Source of the DNA: WLNJ01 sp037131165
GTDB lineage: Bacteria; Actinomycetota; Thermoleophilia; Solirubrobacterales; Solirubrobacteraceae
NCBI GenBank assembly: GCA_037131165.1
Contig: JBAXRO010000030.1
Coordinates: 1-21,418, forward strand
Direction of reading: 5' to 3'
Length of the DNA stretch: 21,418 nucleotides
Shown here: in pieces, positions 12,779-20,927 of the stretch
How positions within the stretch are numbered: position 1 is the first letter of the stretch
Layout: every line of letters starts with the position of its first letter
Notes under the pieces: model-generated
Seen by the model: only the letters and a program-made list of their open reading frames with translations
What the model was told of the DNA's origin: nothing
The model's database searches: none
Translations under genes and position numbers: made by a program

Positions 12779-14881
12779 ATGAACGAGCCGACCGAGACGC
12801 TTCGACAGGAGCTTGAGAACATCACCAACGGCGCGAAACCCGTCGTACTGGACGACCCGTCGCTCTACACCAACCGCGAAGTCTCATGGATGGACTTCGA
12901 CACCCGGGTGCTCGAACTGGCCGAGGATCCCGAGGTTCCGCTGCTCGAGCGAGCGAAGTTCCTCGCGATAACCGCCACCAACCTCGATGAGTTCGTGATG
13001 GTCCGCCTCGCCGGGCTCCACGAGCAGATCGACTCGGGGATCGATGCCCGCGGGCCGGACGGTCTCTCTCCCGACGACGCCTTCGACCGGGTGTCCGAGC
13101 GGATGAAGGAACTGATGGAGCGCCACTCCCGCGCCTGGGAGCGGGAGGTCCGCCCCGAGCTGGCAGCGGCGGGGATCAGGATCATCGAGCCCGAGAAGCT
13201 CGGCCCCAGCGACCTGGCCGACATCGACCGTGACTTCGCCGAACGGATCTTCCCCGTCCTGACACCGCTCGCCGACGCCCCCGGCAGGCCGTTCCCCTAC
13301 ATCTCGACCCTCTCGCTCTCGATCGCCGTCAGGCTGCACGACCCGATCACCGACGGAGACGCCTTCGCGAGGGTCAAGGTCCCCCGCGAGGTGATCGAGC
13401 GCTTCGTGCCCGCTGGCAGGGGGGTGTTCGTGCCGCTCGAGCTGGTGATCGCCCGGCACCTGAGCGAGCTGTTCCCCGGGGTGGAGATCGTCTCGCATTC
13501 GCTCTTCCGGGTCACGCGCGATGCCGACTTCACCGTCTCCGACGAGGCCGACGACCTCCTCCAGGCAGTAGAGGAGGAGCTGCGCCGCCGCCGCTTCGGC
13601 GAAGCGATCAGGCTCGAGGTCGCAGAGGGGATGGATCCCGTCCTGCGCGGCTGGCTTACCGAGCAGCTCGACCTCGAAGAGGACGAGGTGCACACGATCA
13701 AGGGGCTGCTCGACCTCGGCGACCTCTGGCAGATCCACGGACTGCGGGGGTTCGAGGACCTGCGCGATCCCGCCTGGAGCCCGGTCGTGCCGCAGGCGCT
13801 TCGGGGCCGCGAGGGCGAGCCGATCGACATCTTCTCCGCGATCCGTCGCGGGAGCATCGTGATCCACCACCCGTACGAGTCGTTCGCGGCATCGGTCGAG
13901 CGGCTCGCCAAGCAGGCCGCCAAGGACCCGAAGGTCCTCGCGATCAAGCAGACGGTGTACCGCACCTCCGACGACTCGAAGCTCGTGCCCTCGCTGGTCG
14001 AGGCCGCAGAGCAAGGCAAGCAGGCGGTGAGCGTCGTCGAGGTCAAGGCGCGCTTCGACGAGATCGAGAACATCGGCTGGGTCCGGACCCTCGAGGAGTC
14101 GGGCGCCCACGTGTGTCACGGCCTGCCGGGGCTCAAGACCCACGCGAAGGCGCTGATGGTCGTCAGGCGCGAGGGCAAGGGAGTGCGGCGGTACGTGCAC
14201 ATCGGCACCGGCAACTACAACGCCAAGACCGCCCGCACCTACGAGGACTTCGGCCTGCTGACGGCCGACCCCGACATCGCCGAGGACGTGAGCGACCTCT
14301 TCAACATGCTCACCGGCTACGCCCGACCGGCCGAGTTCCGCAAGGTCGCGATCTCCCCGGACGGGATCCGCAACAAGATCATCGAGGAAATCGAAGCGAC
14401 CGTCGCCGCCCACAGGGCCGGGCGCAGGGCGAGGATCAGGCTGAAAATGAACGCACTCGTCGACCGCAAGTCGATCGAGGCCCTCTACCGCGCATCGCAG
14501 GCCGGGGTCAGGATCGAGCTGCTGGTGCGGGGGATCTGTTGCCTCGTCCCCGGGGTACCGGGCGTCAGCGAGACGATCACGGTGCGCTCGATCGTCGGGC
14601 GGTTCCTCGAGCACTCACGGATCTACTGCTTCGAGCGCGGAGAGGAACGCAGCATCTGGATCGGCTCAGCCGACCTGATGCCCCGCAACCTCGACTCGCG
14701 GGTCGAGCTGATCGTCCCGATCGAAGAGGCGGCCCTTCAGGACCGCCTCGCCGAGTCGCTCGACCGATCGATGACCGACGACACCTACGCATGGGAACTG
14801 GGGCGCGATCGGATTTGGACAAGGCGCACCGGGAAGACCCGGTCGCTGCACGACGAGCTGACCGCCCGGGCGGCCGACTGA
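12779..14881 (+). CDS. ppk1: Polyphosphate kinase 1
   Basis: The 700-residue protein has the full PPK1 layout: N domain with NREVSWMDFDTRVLELA near 37-53, head domain, and two phospholipase-D-like catalytic domains. KQTVYRTSDDSKLV is the conserved nucleotide-site stretch. The histidine in LKTHAK (His455) corresponds to the autophosphorylated His435 of the E. coli enzyme, and the histidine in LEHSRIYCF (His612) to His592. HIGTGNYNAKTARTYEDFGLLTAD and SADLMPRNLDSRVEL are also present. It reversibly transfers the ATP gamma-phosphate to polyphosphate. The open frame begins at 12707, but MNEPTETL at 12779 is preferred for its position after the -10 box and because upstream residues are Arg-rich and atypical. 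No phosphatase, phoU or Nudix gene lies alongside. Confidence 0.97.
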   Translation: MNEPTETLRQELENITNGAKPVVLDDPSLYTNREVSWMDFDTRVLELAEDPEVPLLERAKFLAITATNLDEFVMVRLAGLHEQIDSGIDARGPDGLSPDDAFDRVSERMKELMERHSRAWEREVRPELAAAGIRIIEPEKLGPSDLADIDRDFAERIFPVLTPLADAPGRPFPYISTLSLSIAVRLHDPITDGDAFARVKVPREVIERFVPAGRGVFVPLELVIARHLSELFPGVEIVSHSLFRVTRDADFTVSDEADDLLQAVEEELRRRRFGEAIRLEVAEGMDPVLRGWLTEQLDLEEDEVHTIKGLLDLGDLWQIHGLRGFEDLRDPAWSPVVPQALRGREGEPIDIFSAIRRGSIVIHHPYESFAASVERLAKQAAKDPKVLAIKQTVYRTSDDSKLVPSLVEAAEQGKQAVSVVEVKARFDEIENIGWVRTLEESGAHVCHGLPGLKTHAKALMVVRREGKGVRRYVHIGTGNYNAKTARTYEDFGLLTADPDIAEDVSDLFNMLTGYARPAEFRKVAISPDGIRNKIIEEIEATVAAHRAGRRARIRLKMNALVDRKSIEALYRASQAGVRIELLVRGICCLVPGVPGVSETITVRSIVGRFLEHSRIYCFERGEERSIWIGSADLMPRNLDSRVELIVPIEEAALQDRLAESLDRSMTDDTYAWELGRDRIWTRRTGKTRSLHDELTARAAD

Positions 14882-14903
14882 CGCCCGTCCCGCTCGCCGC
14901 CGG

Positions 14904-16913
14904 TCAGGAGGCGATCAGGGAGCGGACCTTCTCGGCCACGGCATCGGCAGTGATGCCGTAACGCTCCATCAGCTCCGCAGCGGGAGCCGAAGCGCCGAAG
15001 CGGTCGACCGCGACGTGCGCCTGTGCGTAACGCTCCCATCCCATCGACACGCCCGCCTCGACCGACACGGCAGGCACCCCCGACGGGATGACCTGTTCCC
15101 TGTACTCGGCCGGTCGGGCCTCGAACAACTCCCAGGACGGAAGTGCCACGACCCGCGCCTCGATGCCCTCGGCCGCGAGCTGCTCCCTTGCCGCGAGGCC
15201 GACTTCGACCTCGGATCCGGTTGCGACGATCACCGCAGCCGGTGAGCCGTCGCAGGCCAGGACATAGCCACCGTTTCCGAGTCCGGAGGCGGGACCGAGA
15301 GTTGTGCGGTCGAGAACGGGAAGGTCCTGCCGACTGAGGATCAGGGCCGCCGGCCCAGCGAGCTCCTCGGCGATCACGCGCCACGCCTCGGCCGTCTCGT
15401 TGGCGTCCGAGGGCCGGATCACGGTCAGGCCCGGGATCGCCCGAAGAGCGGCGAGGTGCTCGACCGGCTGGTGGGTCGGACCATCCTCCCCGAGGGCGAT
15501 CGAGTCGTGCGAGAAGACCCACGAAACGGGGAGCCTCATCAGGCACGAGAGCCTGATCGCCGACCTCATGTAGTCGGCGAACTGGAGGAAGGTCGAGCCG
15601 AACGGCCGGACGATGCCGCCGTGAAGCGAAATGCCGTTGACGATCGCGCCCATCGCGTGCTCACGGACACCGAAGTGGATGTTGCGGCCGTCCTCGTCGC
15701 GGGTCATGTCGCCCCCGCCGGGCACCGATGCCTTGACCGAGCTGACGAGGTCAGCCGAACCGCCGAGCATCGTCGGGAGGTGGTCGGCAAGCGCTCCCAT
15801 CGCCTTGCCGCCGGCGCTGCGGGTCGCGACCTTCCCGTCGTCCGGGCTCCAAGTCGGCAGGGAGGCTGCGAGGCCGGGGAGCGCCTTGCCCTCCCAAGCG
15901 GCCCTCCAGAGGGTGGCGGACTCCGGGTCGGCAGCGAGGAAGTCGGCGAGCCGGGACTCCCACTCCGCCCTTGCCGCAGAGCCGCGCTCGCGAGCGGACC
16001 ACCGTTCGGCGACGCCGTCGGGGATCACGAACGAGCGGTCGGGGTCGAAGCCGAGCTTCTCCTTGACCGCCCGCAACTCGTCGCTGCCGAGCGGGGCGCC
16101 GTGGACACCACTGGTGTTCTGCTTGTTCGGCGCTGGCCAGCCGATCACGGACGGAACACGGATCAGGGTCGGGCGCGACTCGTCTGCGGCACCCTCCGCG
16201 AGGGCGGCGCGAACCGAATCGAGATCGTCGACCGACGGGACCTCGAGCGTCTGCCAGCCGTACGAGCGGAACCTGGCCATCACGTCCTCGCCGTCGAAGC
16301 TGAGCGACGTAGGGCCGTCGAGGCTGATCCTGTTGTCGTCCCAGCAGTAAACGATCCGGCCGAGGCCGAGGTGACCGGCGAGGGAAGCCGCTTCGGCCGC
16401 GATTCCCTCCATCAGGTCGCCGTCGGAGACGATCCCCCAGACATGGTGGTCCTGGACCTCACTGCCGAAGCGCCCGCGCAACCAACGCTCCGCGATCGCC
16501 ATCCCGACCCCGTTGGCGAAGCCCTGGCCGAGCGGGCCAGTGGTCGTCTCGACGCCCGGGGTTGGATGCTCGGGGTCGAACTCGGGATGGCCGGGAGTCC
16601 GCGAGCCCCACTGGCGGAAGTTCTCGAGCTCGCTCAGCGGAAGGTCATAGCCGGAGAGATGCAGCGCCGAATAGAGGAGCATCGACCCGTGTCCGGGCGA
16701 GAGCACGAATCGGTCGCGGTCCGGCCAATCGGGAGCGCCGGGGTCGTGCTTCATCACGTCGGCGAACAGCAGGAAGGCGAGTGGCGCCAGCGCCATCGGC
16801 ATTCCCGGGTGGCCGCTGTTGGCCCGCTCGACGGCATCCGCGCTGAGCACGCGTGCCGTGTCGATGCTCAGCTGATCGCTCGCTGGGGTTGTGCCGTTGG
16901 TCGGGTCAGTCAT
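14904..16913 (-). CDS. tkt: Transketolase
   Basis: The 669-residue thiamine-diphosphate enzyme exchanges two-carbon ketol units between sugar phosphates in the pentose phosphate pathway. SGHPGMPM at 33-40 and the GHGSMLLY stretch with His75 contribute to the active site. SDGDLMEG at 163-170, followed by Asn194, is the cofactor/metal motif. HFGVREHAMGAIVNGI carries the glutamate that activates the cofactor, and the central HDSIALGEDGPTHQPVEH binds substrate. Length and order match bacterial transketolases throughout. Neither transaldolase nor glucose-6-phosphate dehydrogenase is adjacent, unlike the common actinobacterial tkt-tal-zwf cluster. The only -10 candidate before the ATG is GATTGT (16932-16927), 13 bases away and off consensus, so this promoter is unclear. 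Confidence 0.97.
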   Translation of the reverse strand: MTDPTNGTTPASDQLSIDTARVLSADAVERANSGHPGMPMALAPLAFLLFADVMKHDPGAPDWPDRDRFVLSPGHGSMLLYSALHLSGYDLPLSELENFRQWGSRTPGHPEFDPEHPTPGVETTTGPLGQGFANGVGMAIAERWLRGRFGSEVQDHHVWGIVSDGDLMEGIAAEAASLAGHLGLGRIVYCWDDNRISLDGPTSLSFDGEDVMARFRSYGWQTLEVPSVDDLDSVRAALAEGAADESRPTLIRVPSVIGWPAPNKQNTSGVHGAPLGSDELRAVKEKLGFDPDRSFVIPDGVAERWSARERGSAARAEWESRLADFLAADPESATLWRAAWEGKALPGLAASLPTWSPDDGKVATRSAGGKAMGALADHLPTMLGGSADLVSSVKASVPGGGDMTRDEDGRNIHFGVREHAMGAIVNGISLHGGIVRPFGSTFLQFADYMRSAIRLSCLMRLPVSWVFSHDSIALGEDGPTHQPVEHLAALRAIPGLTVIRPSDANETAEAWRVIAEELAGPAALILSRQDLPVLDRTTLGPASGLGNGGYVLACDGSPAAVIVATGSEVEVGLAAREQLAAEGIEARVVALPSWELFEARPAEYREQVIPSGVPAVSVEAGVSMGWERYAQAHVAVDRFGASAPAAELMERYGITADAVAEKVRSLIAS

Positions 16914-16960
16914 CTGGCCGGGCTGGACAATCGCAGGTGCGGACTTGCCCCGCGGGCCGG

Positions 16961-16966
16961 TATCGT
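16961..16966 (+). promoter_or_regulatory. -10 element TATCGT for the 68-residue membrane protein
   Basis: TATCGT ends seven bases before the GTG at 16974, in the 60-bp divergent gap shared with transketolase. Confidence 0.5.
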
Positions 16967-16973
16967 CCCGGCC

Positions 16974-17180
16974 GTGGCGGACGGGTCCAACAGCAACAAC
17001 TCGATCGCCAACCGGATCGTGCTGGTCGTCGGGATCGTCGCGATCGGCGGGGTCAGCGGAATGGTCCTCAAGCTCGCGGGGTTGGACGGCTGGATGATCG
17101 GATTGATCACCAGCGTCATCACCCTGGTCCTCGTCGCGATCCTGCTCCGCTCAGCGGCCGGCGGCCGCCGCGGTCCCTGA
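16974..17180 (+). CDS. Small two-helix membrane protein (68 residues)
   Basis: From the GTG at 16974 the protein begins with a polar, Asn/Ser-rich N terminus. Two hydrophobic helices follow (about 14-33 and 41-61), joined by LKLAGLDGW, and it ends in a basic tail (GGRRGP). The frame is open far upstream but only as antisense to transketolase. The TATCGT box seven bases before this GTG and the abrupt change to membrane-like sequence mark the true start. I do not recognise a named family. The stop lies seven bases from the convergent SDR gene's stop. Confidence 0.75.
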   Translation: MADGSNSNNSIANRIVLVVGIVAIGGVSGMVLKLAGLDGWMIGLITSVITLVLVAILLRSAAGGRRGP

Positions 17181-17187
17181 CCCGGCT

Positions 17188-18072
17188 CTACGAAGCGTCG
17201 TCGCCGCTGCCGATGCCGGGCTTCGACGAAGTCCCGAGGCCGCCCGTGGCACGCTGCTGGTAGGCAAGCCGCGCCCGGTCGTCGACCTGGGTGAGGACCG
17301 TGTCGGCCTTGAAGGCCTTGGTGGTTGCATCCTGGACGCGTCGCGGCATCAGCGCCATCGTCCTGACCAGTGCGCCGTTGCTGCGCGGGACGAAGACGTC
17401 GAACCGCGGCTCCTTGAGCGCGTCGACGATCTCATTGGCAACGTCCTGCGGGTCGACGTTCTTGACGAACCGCGCGCTGCCGAGGCCGGAAGCCAGCTCG
17501 GTGTTGACGATGCTCGGCATCACGCATGAGACCTCGACCCCGGTGCCCTTGAGCTCGCCACGCATCGATTCCGACAGGCCGACGACGGCGTGCTTGGTCG
17601 CGCAGTAGGTGGCCGCTCCGGGGAATCCGCTCTTGCCCGCCATCGAGGCGACGTTGATCACATGGCCGCGACCGCGACGGCGGAAGCGCTTGCCTGCGAG
17701 CTGGGAGCCGGTGATCACTCCCCAGAGGTTGATCTCGATCTGACGGCGCGCCAGCTCGGGGTCCTCGTCGAAGAAATCGCCCAGCAGCATGATCCCGGCG
17801 TTGTTGACCAAGGCGTCGATCGGGCCGAGCTTGGCCTCGACGGCGTCGAGGAAGGCCTCGAACGAGGCGCGGTCGGTGACGTCGAGCGGAAGGCCGATCG
17901 TGCCGCCGCCGATCTCCGAGGCGGTCTGCTCGGCCCCTGAGTGGTCGAGGTCGCCGATCGCGACCTTCGCGCCCTCGCGCACGAGCGTGGTCGCCGTCGC
18001 GCGACCGATGCCCCGGGCGCCACCGGTGATTGCGATGACCTGGCCGACGAGTGAACGTGGTTGATTCGACAT
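17188..18072 (-). CDS. Short-chain dehydrogenase/reductase (SDR) oxidoreductase
   Basis: The 294-residue classical SDR has the cofactor loop GGARGIG at 17-23 (TGGARGIG), an acidic residue after strand two (GDLDHS, Asp41) that favours NAD(H), NNAG at 90-93, and the catalytic set Ser143, Tyr156 and Lys160 (YCATK). A C-terminal extension (about 235-294) ends in a flexible Gly/Ser-rich tail. The substrate is unknown. The frame is open to 18240, but AGGAGG eight bases before the ATG at 18072 decides the start; upstream residues are Arg-rich and non-homologous. This is one of few genes here with a clear Shine-Dalgarno sequence and an untranslated leader, with TAGCTT at 18136-18131 as the likely -10. 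Confidence 0.93.
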   Translation of the reverse strand: MSNQPRSLVGQVIAITGGARGIGRATATTLVREGAKVAIGDLDHSGAEQTASEIGGGTIGLPLDVTDRASFEAFLDAVEAKLGPIDALVNNAGIMLLGDFFDEDPELARRQIEINLWGVITGSQLAGKRFRRRGRGHVINVASMAGKSGFPGAATYCATKHAVVGLSESMRGELKGTGVEVSCVMPSIVNTELASGLGSARFVKNVDPQDVANEIVDALKEPRFDVFVPRSNGALVRTMALMPRRVQDATTKAFKADTVLTQVDDRARLAYQQRATGGLGTSSKPGIGSGDDAS

Positions 18073-18130
18073 TGAGGGATCCTCCTCGAAGATTTTCGGT
18101 GTCCGTCCGCCACCTCTGGCCGACAGGGAA

Positions 18131-18136
18131 AAGCTA
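18131..18136 (-). promoter_or_regulatory. Candidate -10 (TAGCTT) for the SDR gene
   Basis: TAGCTT reads 18136 to 18131 on the minus strand, giving a leader of about 50 bases before the ATG. It is the same hexamer as in front of the other Shine-Dalgarno-led gene at 2194. Confidence 0.35.
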
Positions 18137-18210
18137 CTCCGATCCGACGCCGATCGGCGGCAGGTTGGGAGCGGGCGCCCCCAACTGCGGTTGACGGCTG
18201 CGACTGGGCG

Positions 18211-18216
18211 TACGAT
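18211..18216 (+). promoter_or_regulatory. -10 element TACGAT for the alpha/beta-hydrolase gene
   Basis: TACGAT ends ten bases before the ATG at 18227. TTGACG at 18191-18196 is a possible -35, but the spacer of 14 bases is short. Confidence 0.5.
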
Positions 18217-18226
18217 CGGGAGACCG

Positions 18227-19141
18227 ATGGCGCACTTCATCCACGAAGGCCAGCGAATCGCCTACACCGAGCACGGCGCGGGCGGACGGGTCTGCGTGCT
18301 GATCCCCGGTCTGCTGACCAGCCAACGGATGCACTCGCAACTCGCGGCGGCGCTTGCCGATCACGGCGAGCACGTGGTCACGATGGACCCGCTCGGACAT
18401 GGCGAGTCCGACCGCCCCGATGAGATGTGGCGCCACTCGATGCGCGCCTACGCAAGCCAAGTGGTCGGGCTGCTCGACCACCTCGAGATCGAGCAGGCAG
18501 TGATCGGAGGAGCATCACTCGGGGCCAACACCACCCTCGAGGTCGCGAGCTCCGCGCCCGAGCGGTTGAGGGGAATGATCCTCGAGATGCCGGTCCTCGA
18601 ATCGGCTCTGCTCGGATGCGCGATCGCGTTCACGCCACTGATGTGCGCCCAGACGTTCGCCGCGCCGGTGATGCGCGGTGTCGGGCGGGCTGCTTCGCTG
18701 ATCCCACGGAAGGGAATGCCGCTGCTCGGCGAGGTCCTGCTGGACTGGATCGAACAGGACCCGCGGCCAGGCTCCGCCGTGATGCGGGGTCTCTTCTTCG
18801 AACGGGTTGCCCCGCCGCGGGAGGAGCGACGGACCTTCGAGTCTCCGGCCTTGATCATCGGCCATCCGCGCGACCCGGTTCACCCGTTCTCCGACGCAGG
18901 CCTGCTCGCGAGCGAATTGCGCAACTCGCGGCTGCTCGAGGCCAACTCGATCATCGAGCTGCGGTCCCGGCCAGCCCGCCTGACCGGTGAGATCGTCGAA
19001 TTCATCGACCAATGCTGGGCGGAGCCGGACGTGAAGTCGGCGCGGAGGAAGGCGGCCACCAAGCCCAAGCGGACCGCCACAACCTCAGGGGCTCGTCGCC
19101 AACCGGCGAGTCGCAAGAAGCCAACGGCCGCGCGGGCCTAG
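18227..19141 (+). CDS. Alpha/beta-hydrolase fold protein with basic C-terminal tail
   Basis: The 304-residue protein has the hydrolase core: the oxyanion strand IPGLL at 26-30, MDPLGHGESDRP at 53-64, the nucleophile elbow GGASLG with Ser97, and the acid GHPRDPVHPF with Asp216. The usual histidine near the end of the fold is not seen; that stretch (SIIELRSRPARLTGEIVEFI, 241-260) has none. His219 beside Asp216 is the only nearby histidine. After residue 269 a 35-residue tail rich in Lys, Arg, Ala and Pro follows (about 13 basic residues), resembling nucleic-acid-binding tails of actinobacterial proteins. Substrate is unknown. The open frame starts at 18191, but the ATG at 18227 begins the fold (MAHFIHEGQRIAY). 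Confidence 0.85.
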   Translation: MAHFIHEGQRIAYTEHGAGGRVCVLIPGLLTSQRMHSQLAAALADHGEHVVTMDPLGHGESDRPDEMWRHSMRAYASQVVGLLDHLEIEQAVIGGASLGANTTLEVASSAPERLRGMILEMPVLESALLGCAIAFTPLMCAQTFAAPVMRGVGRAASLIPRKGMPLLGEVLLDWIEQDPRPGSAVMRGLFFERVAPPREERRTFESPALIIGHPRDPVHPFSDAGLLASELRNSRLLEANSIIELRSRPARLTGEIVEFIDQCWAEPDVKSARRKAATKPKRTATTSGARRQPASRKKPTAARA

Positions 19142-19142
19142 G

Positions 19143-19153
19143 CCCCGCAGGGG
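19143..19153. terminator. Short hairpin between convergent hydrolase and glycan-cluster genes
   Basis: CCCC-GCA-GGGG directly follows the hydrolase stop and precedes the opposing gene's stop; the gap is only 13 bases. The four-pair stem is short and there is no U-run beyond TT. Confidence 0.25.
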
Positions 19154-19154
19154 T

Positions 19155-19760
19155 TCAGCGCCCCCAACCCCCGCGTTCGCCGCGGTAGAGGTCGCTGCCG
19201 GTCAAGACCATCCTCACTGTGCCGAGCAGGATCCTCAGGTCCAGGCTGAGCGAAGCGTTCGCGACATACCAGAGGTCGAGTTCGATCCTCTCCGACCAAG
19301 GCAGGCTGGCGCGGCCGTGGATCTGCGCCCAGCCGGTCACGCCGGGGCGAACGGAGAGCCGGCCCCGCTGGCGGTCGTCGTAATCGGCTACCTGCTCGGG
19401 CAGCGTCGGCCGCGGGCCGACGAGTGACATCTCCCCGCCGACGACGTTCCACAGGTTCGGCAGCTCGTCGAGCGACCAGCGCCTCAAGAACGCCCCGACC
19501 CTTGTGATTCGGGCGTCACCCTCATCGACTGCCATACCGGAGCCGATCGATTCGGCTCCGACGACCATCGTGCGCAGCTTGTAGATCTCGAACTCGCGGC
19601 CGTCGCGGCCGGCCCGTGCCTGCCGGTACAGCACGGGACCGCGGCTGTCGAGCTTCACAGCCGCGGCGCAGACGAGGACGACCGGCAGGCTCACGAGCGA
19701 GGCGGCCCCGCCGAGCAGCAGGTCAAGCAGGCGCTTGACCGGCCGGTAAGAGCGCTTCAC
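19155..19760 (-). CDS. Polyprenyl-phosphate sugar-1-phosphate transferase (bacterial sugar transferase, PglC-like minimal form)
   Basis: The 201-residue protein is the catalytic core of bacterial sugar transferases, which attach the first sugar phosphate to undecaprenyl phosphate to begin exopolysaccharide or O-glycan synthesis. It has one N-terminal membrane segment (about 11-36), KLRTM at 61-65, the catalytic Asp-Glu of LDELPNLWNV (97-106), GGEMSLVGPRP at 108-118 and VRPGVTGWAQIHGR at 137-150. It lacks the four-helix and Rossmann-like N-terminal parts of WcaJ/WbaP. The GTG start overlaps the upstream GT2 stop (GTGA) and is preceded by GGAGGG, so translation is coupled. It is the last gene of the cluster. 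Confidence 0.93.
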   Translation of the reverse strand: MKRSYRPVKRLLDLLLGGAASLVSLPVVLVCAAAVKLDSRGPVLYRQARAGRDGREFEIYKLRTMVVGAESIGSGMAVDEGDARITRVGAFLRRWSLDELPNLWNVVGGEMSLVGPRPTLPEQVADYDDRQRGRLSVRPGVTGWAQIHGRASLPWSERIELDLWYVANASLSLDLRILLGTVRMVLTGSDLYRGERGGWGR

Positions 19761-20893
19761 CTCGTTCCCTCCGGTGGCTCCCACCCCGCCGGCGTCCCGT
19801 GCCTGGCCCAATCCCACCAGCCGGCAGCGATCGCGGCGGTCATCAGGACGTAGTAACGACAGACGAGCAGGAGCCTCAGCGGCACCCAACGGGCGATGAG
19901 CGCTGCGAACAGGATCAGCAGCTGCACGCCGAGGACTGCTGTCCAGAAGGCCGAGCCGGGGGCGAGCAGGGCGCTTGAGATCAGGGCGAGCAGGTGGAGC
20001 TTCGGCGAGGCGTAGCGGATCGCCCTGTGGCTGAAGATCATCAGCGCGTACAGCGGCGGGTAGCCGCGTGGGGAGAGCAGGCCTCCCTTGACCACGATCG
20101 GCCAAGCGTGGCTCATCATCCTGCGCTTCCGTGCGAACTCGCCTTCGAGGCTCGGCACCATCAGCTCGGTCGCGGCGGCGGCCGGCGCTTCGATCGCGCG
20201 GCGGCCGCGCTTGACGAGAGTGAACGGCAGCTTGAGGTCATGGCCCATCACGGGATCGACCTCGACGTAATCGCTGCGGCGCACTGCGTAGATCGCCCCG
20301 TTGCCGGCCGTGACCGATGAGAGCTTCGCCTCGAGGCCTCGGATGAACATCTCGAACCGCCAGTACAGCCCTTCCTGGTTGGTGCCGTCGGCTCGTTCGA
20401 ACCGCACGCGCCCGCAGGCGAGCGCAACGTCGGGGTCGGCGAAGGCAGCCACCAGCGCACGGAGCGCATCGGGCTGCCAGACGGCGTTGGCGTCGGAGAA
20501 GGCGACGATCTCGCCGCGGGCCTCGCGGACGGCGGCGTCCTGGGCGCGGACCTTGCCGCCACGCGGAAGGTCGAGGACGAGATCGGCTCCGGCCGAGCGG
20601 GCTGCCTCGACGGTCCCGTCATCGGACCCGTCGCACGCGACGATCAGCTCGATCCGGTCGGCGGGCCAGTCGAGCGAACGCAGGTTGTCGATCCTCCTCG
20701 CGATCACCTCTGCCTCGCGGTAGGCGGCGACGACCACTGTGACCATCGGTACTTCGTCGCCCCTGACCGGACCGGGAGGCCCCGGCCTGCGCAGCACCGT
20801 CTGGAGTGCGACGAGCAGCAGCGGATAGCCGACTTGGCTCCACAGCAGCAGGCCTGCGGACAGCCAGAAGATGATCTCGAGGGCGGTTCTCAC
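19757..20893 (-). CDS. Membrane-bound family 2 glycosyltransferase
   Basis: The 378-residue protein has one N-terminal helix (about 5-30), a GT-A catalytic domain (about 50-270) and three or so C-terminal helices (about 297-358). Catalytic-domain marks are VVVAAYREAEVI at 53-64, the nucleotide-sugar site ACDGSDDGT at 86-94, the metal-binding SDANA at 133-137, NGAIYAVRR at 198-206, MGHDLKLP at 216-223 and RKRRMM at 255-260. This is the layout of processive or membrane GT2 enzymes that extend polysaccharides on the inner face of the membrane. Sugar specificity is unknown. The start is a GTG without a Shine-Dalgarno sequence; the gap from the upstream GT4 gene is 34 bases, so co-transcription is likely. 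Confidence 0.92.
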   Translation of the reverse strand: MRTALEIIFWLSAGLLLWSQVGYPLLLVALQTVLRRPGPPGPVRGDEVPMVTVVVAAYREAEVIARRIDNLRSLDWPADRIELIVACDGSDDGTVEAARSAGADLVLDLPRGGKVRAQDAAVREARGEIVAFSDANAVWQPDALRALVAAFADPDVALACGRVRFERADGTNQEGLYWRFEMFIRGLEAKLSSVTAGNGAIYAVRRSDYVEVDPVMGHDLKLPFTLVKRGRRAIEAPAAAATELMVPSLEGEFARKRRMMSHAWPIVVKGGLLSPRGYPPLYALMIFSHRAIRYASPKLHLLALISSALLAPGSAFWTAVLGVQLLILFAALIARWVPLRLLLVCRYYVLMTAAIAAGWWDWARHGTPAGWEPPEGTR

Positions 20894-20927
20894 CGGGTCA
20901 AGTCTGCCGGGCGGGGCGGCCGGGGCG

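Noticed and set aside
11668..12800. Possible tRNA-integrated element with attL/attR
   Set aside because: I looked for a second copy of the tRNA-Ala 3' end downstream of the low-GC gene and saw none, and there is no integrase.
12884..14614. 576-codon minus-strand open frame
   Set aside because: It is antisense to ppk1. High GC makes long open shadow frames common, and its translation is low-complexity Asp/Glu/Leu with no recognisable fold.
16914..16973. GATTGT as a leaderless -10 for transketolase
   Set aside because: It lacks the TA of TANNNT and lies 13 bases from the ATG, outside the 6-10 range of the other genes.
15456..17180. 574-codon plus-strand open frame
   Set aside because: Most of it is antisense to the well-supported transketolase gene and is Arg/Glu-rich without domains. 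Only its last 68 codons, after 16974, look like a real gene.
18073..18240. 56-residue N-terminal extension of the SDR protein
   Set aside because: It is Arg/Ser-rich, overlaps the hydrolase start, and a strong AGGAGG lies right before the ATG at 18072.
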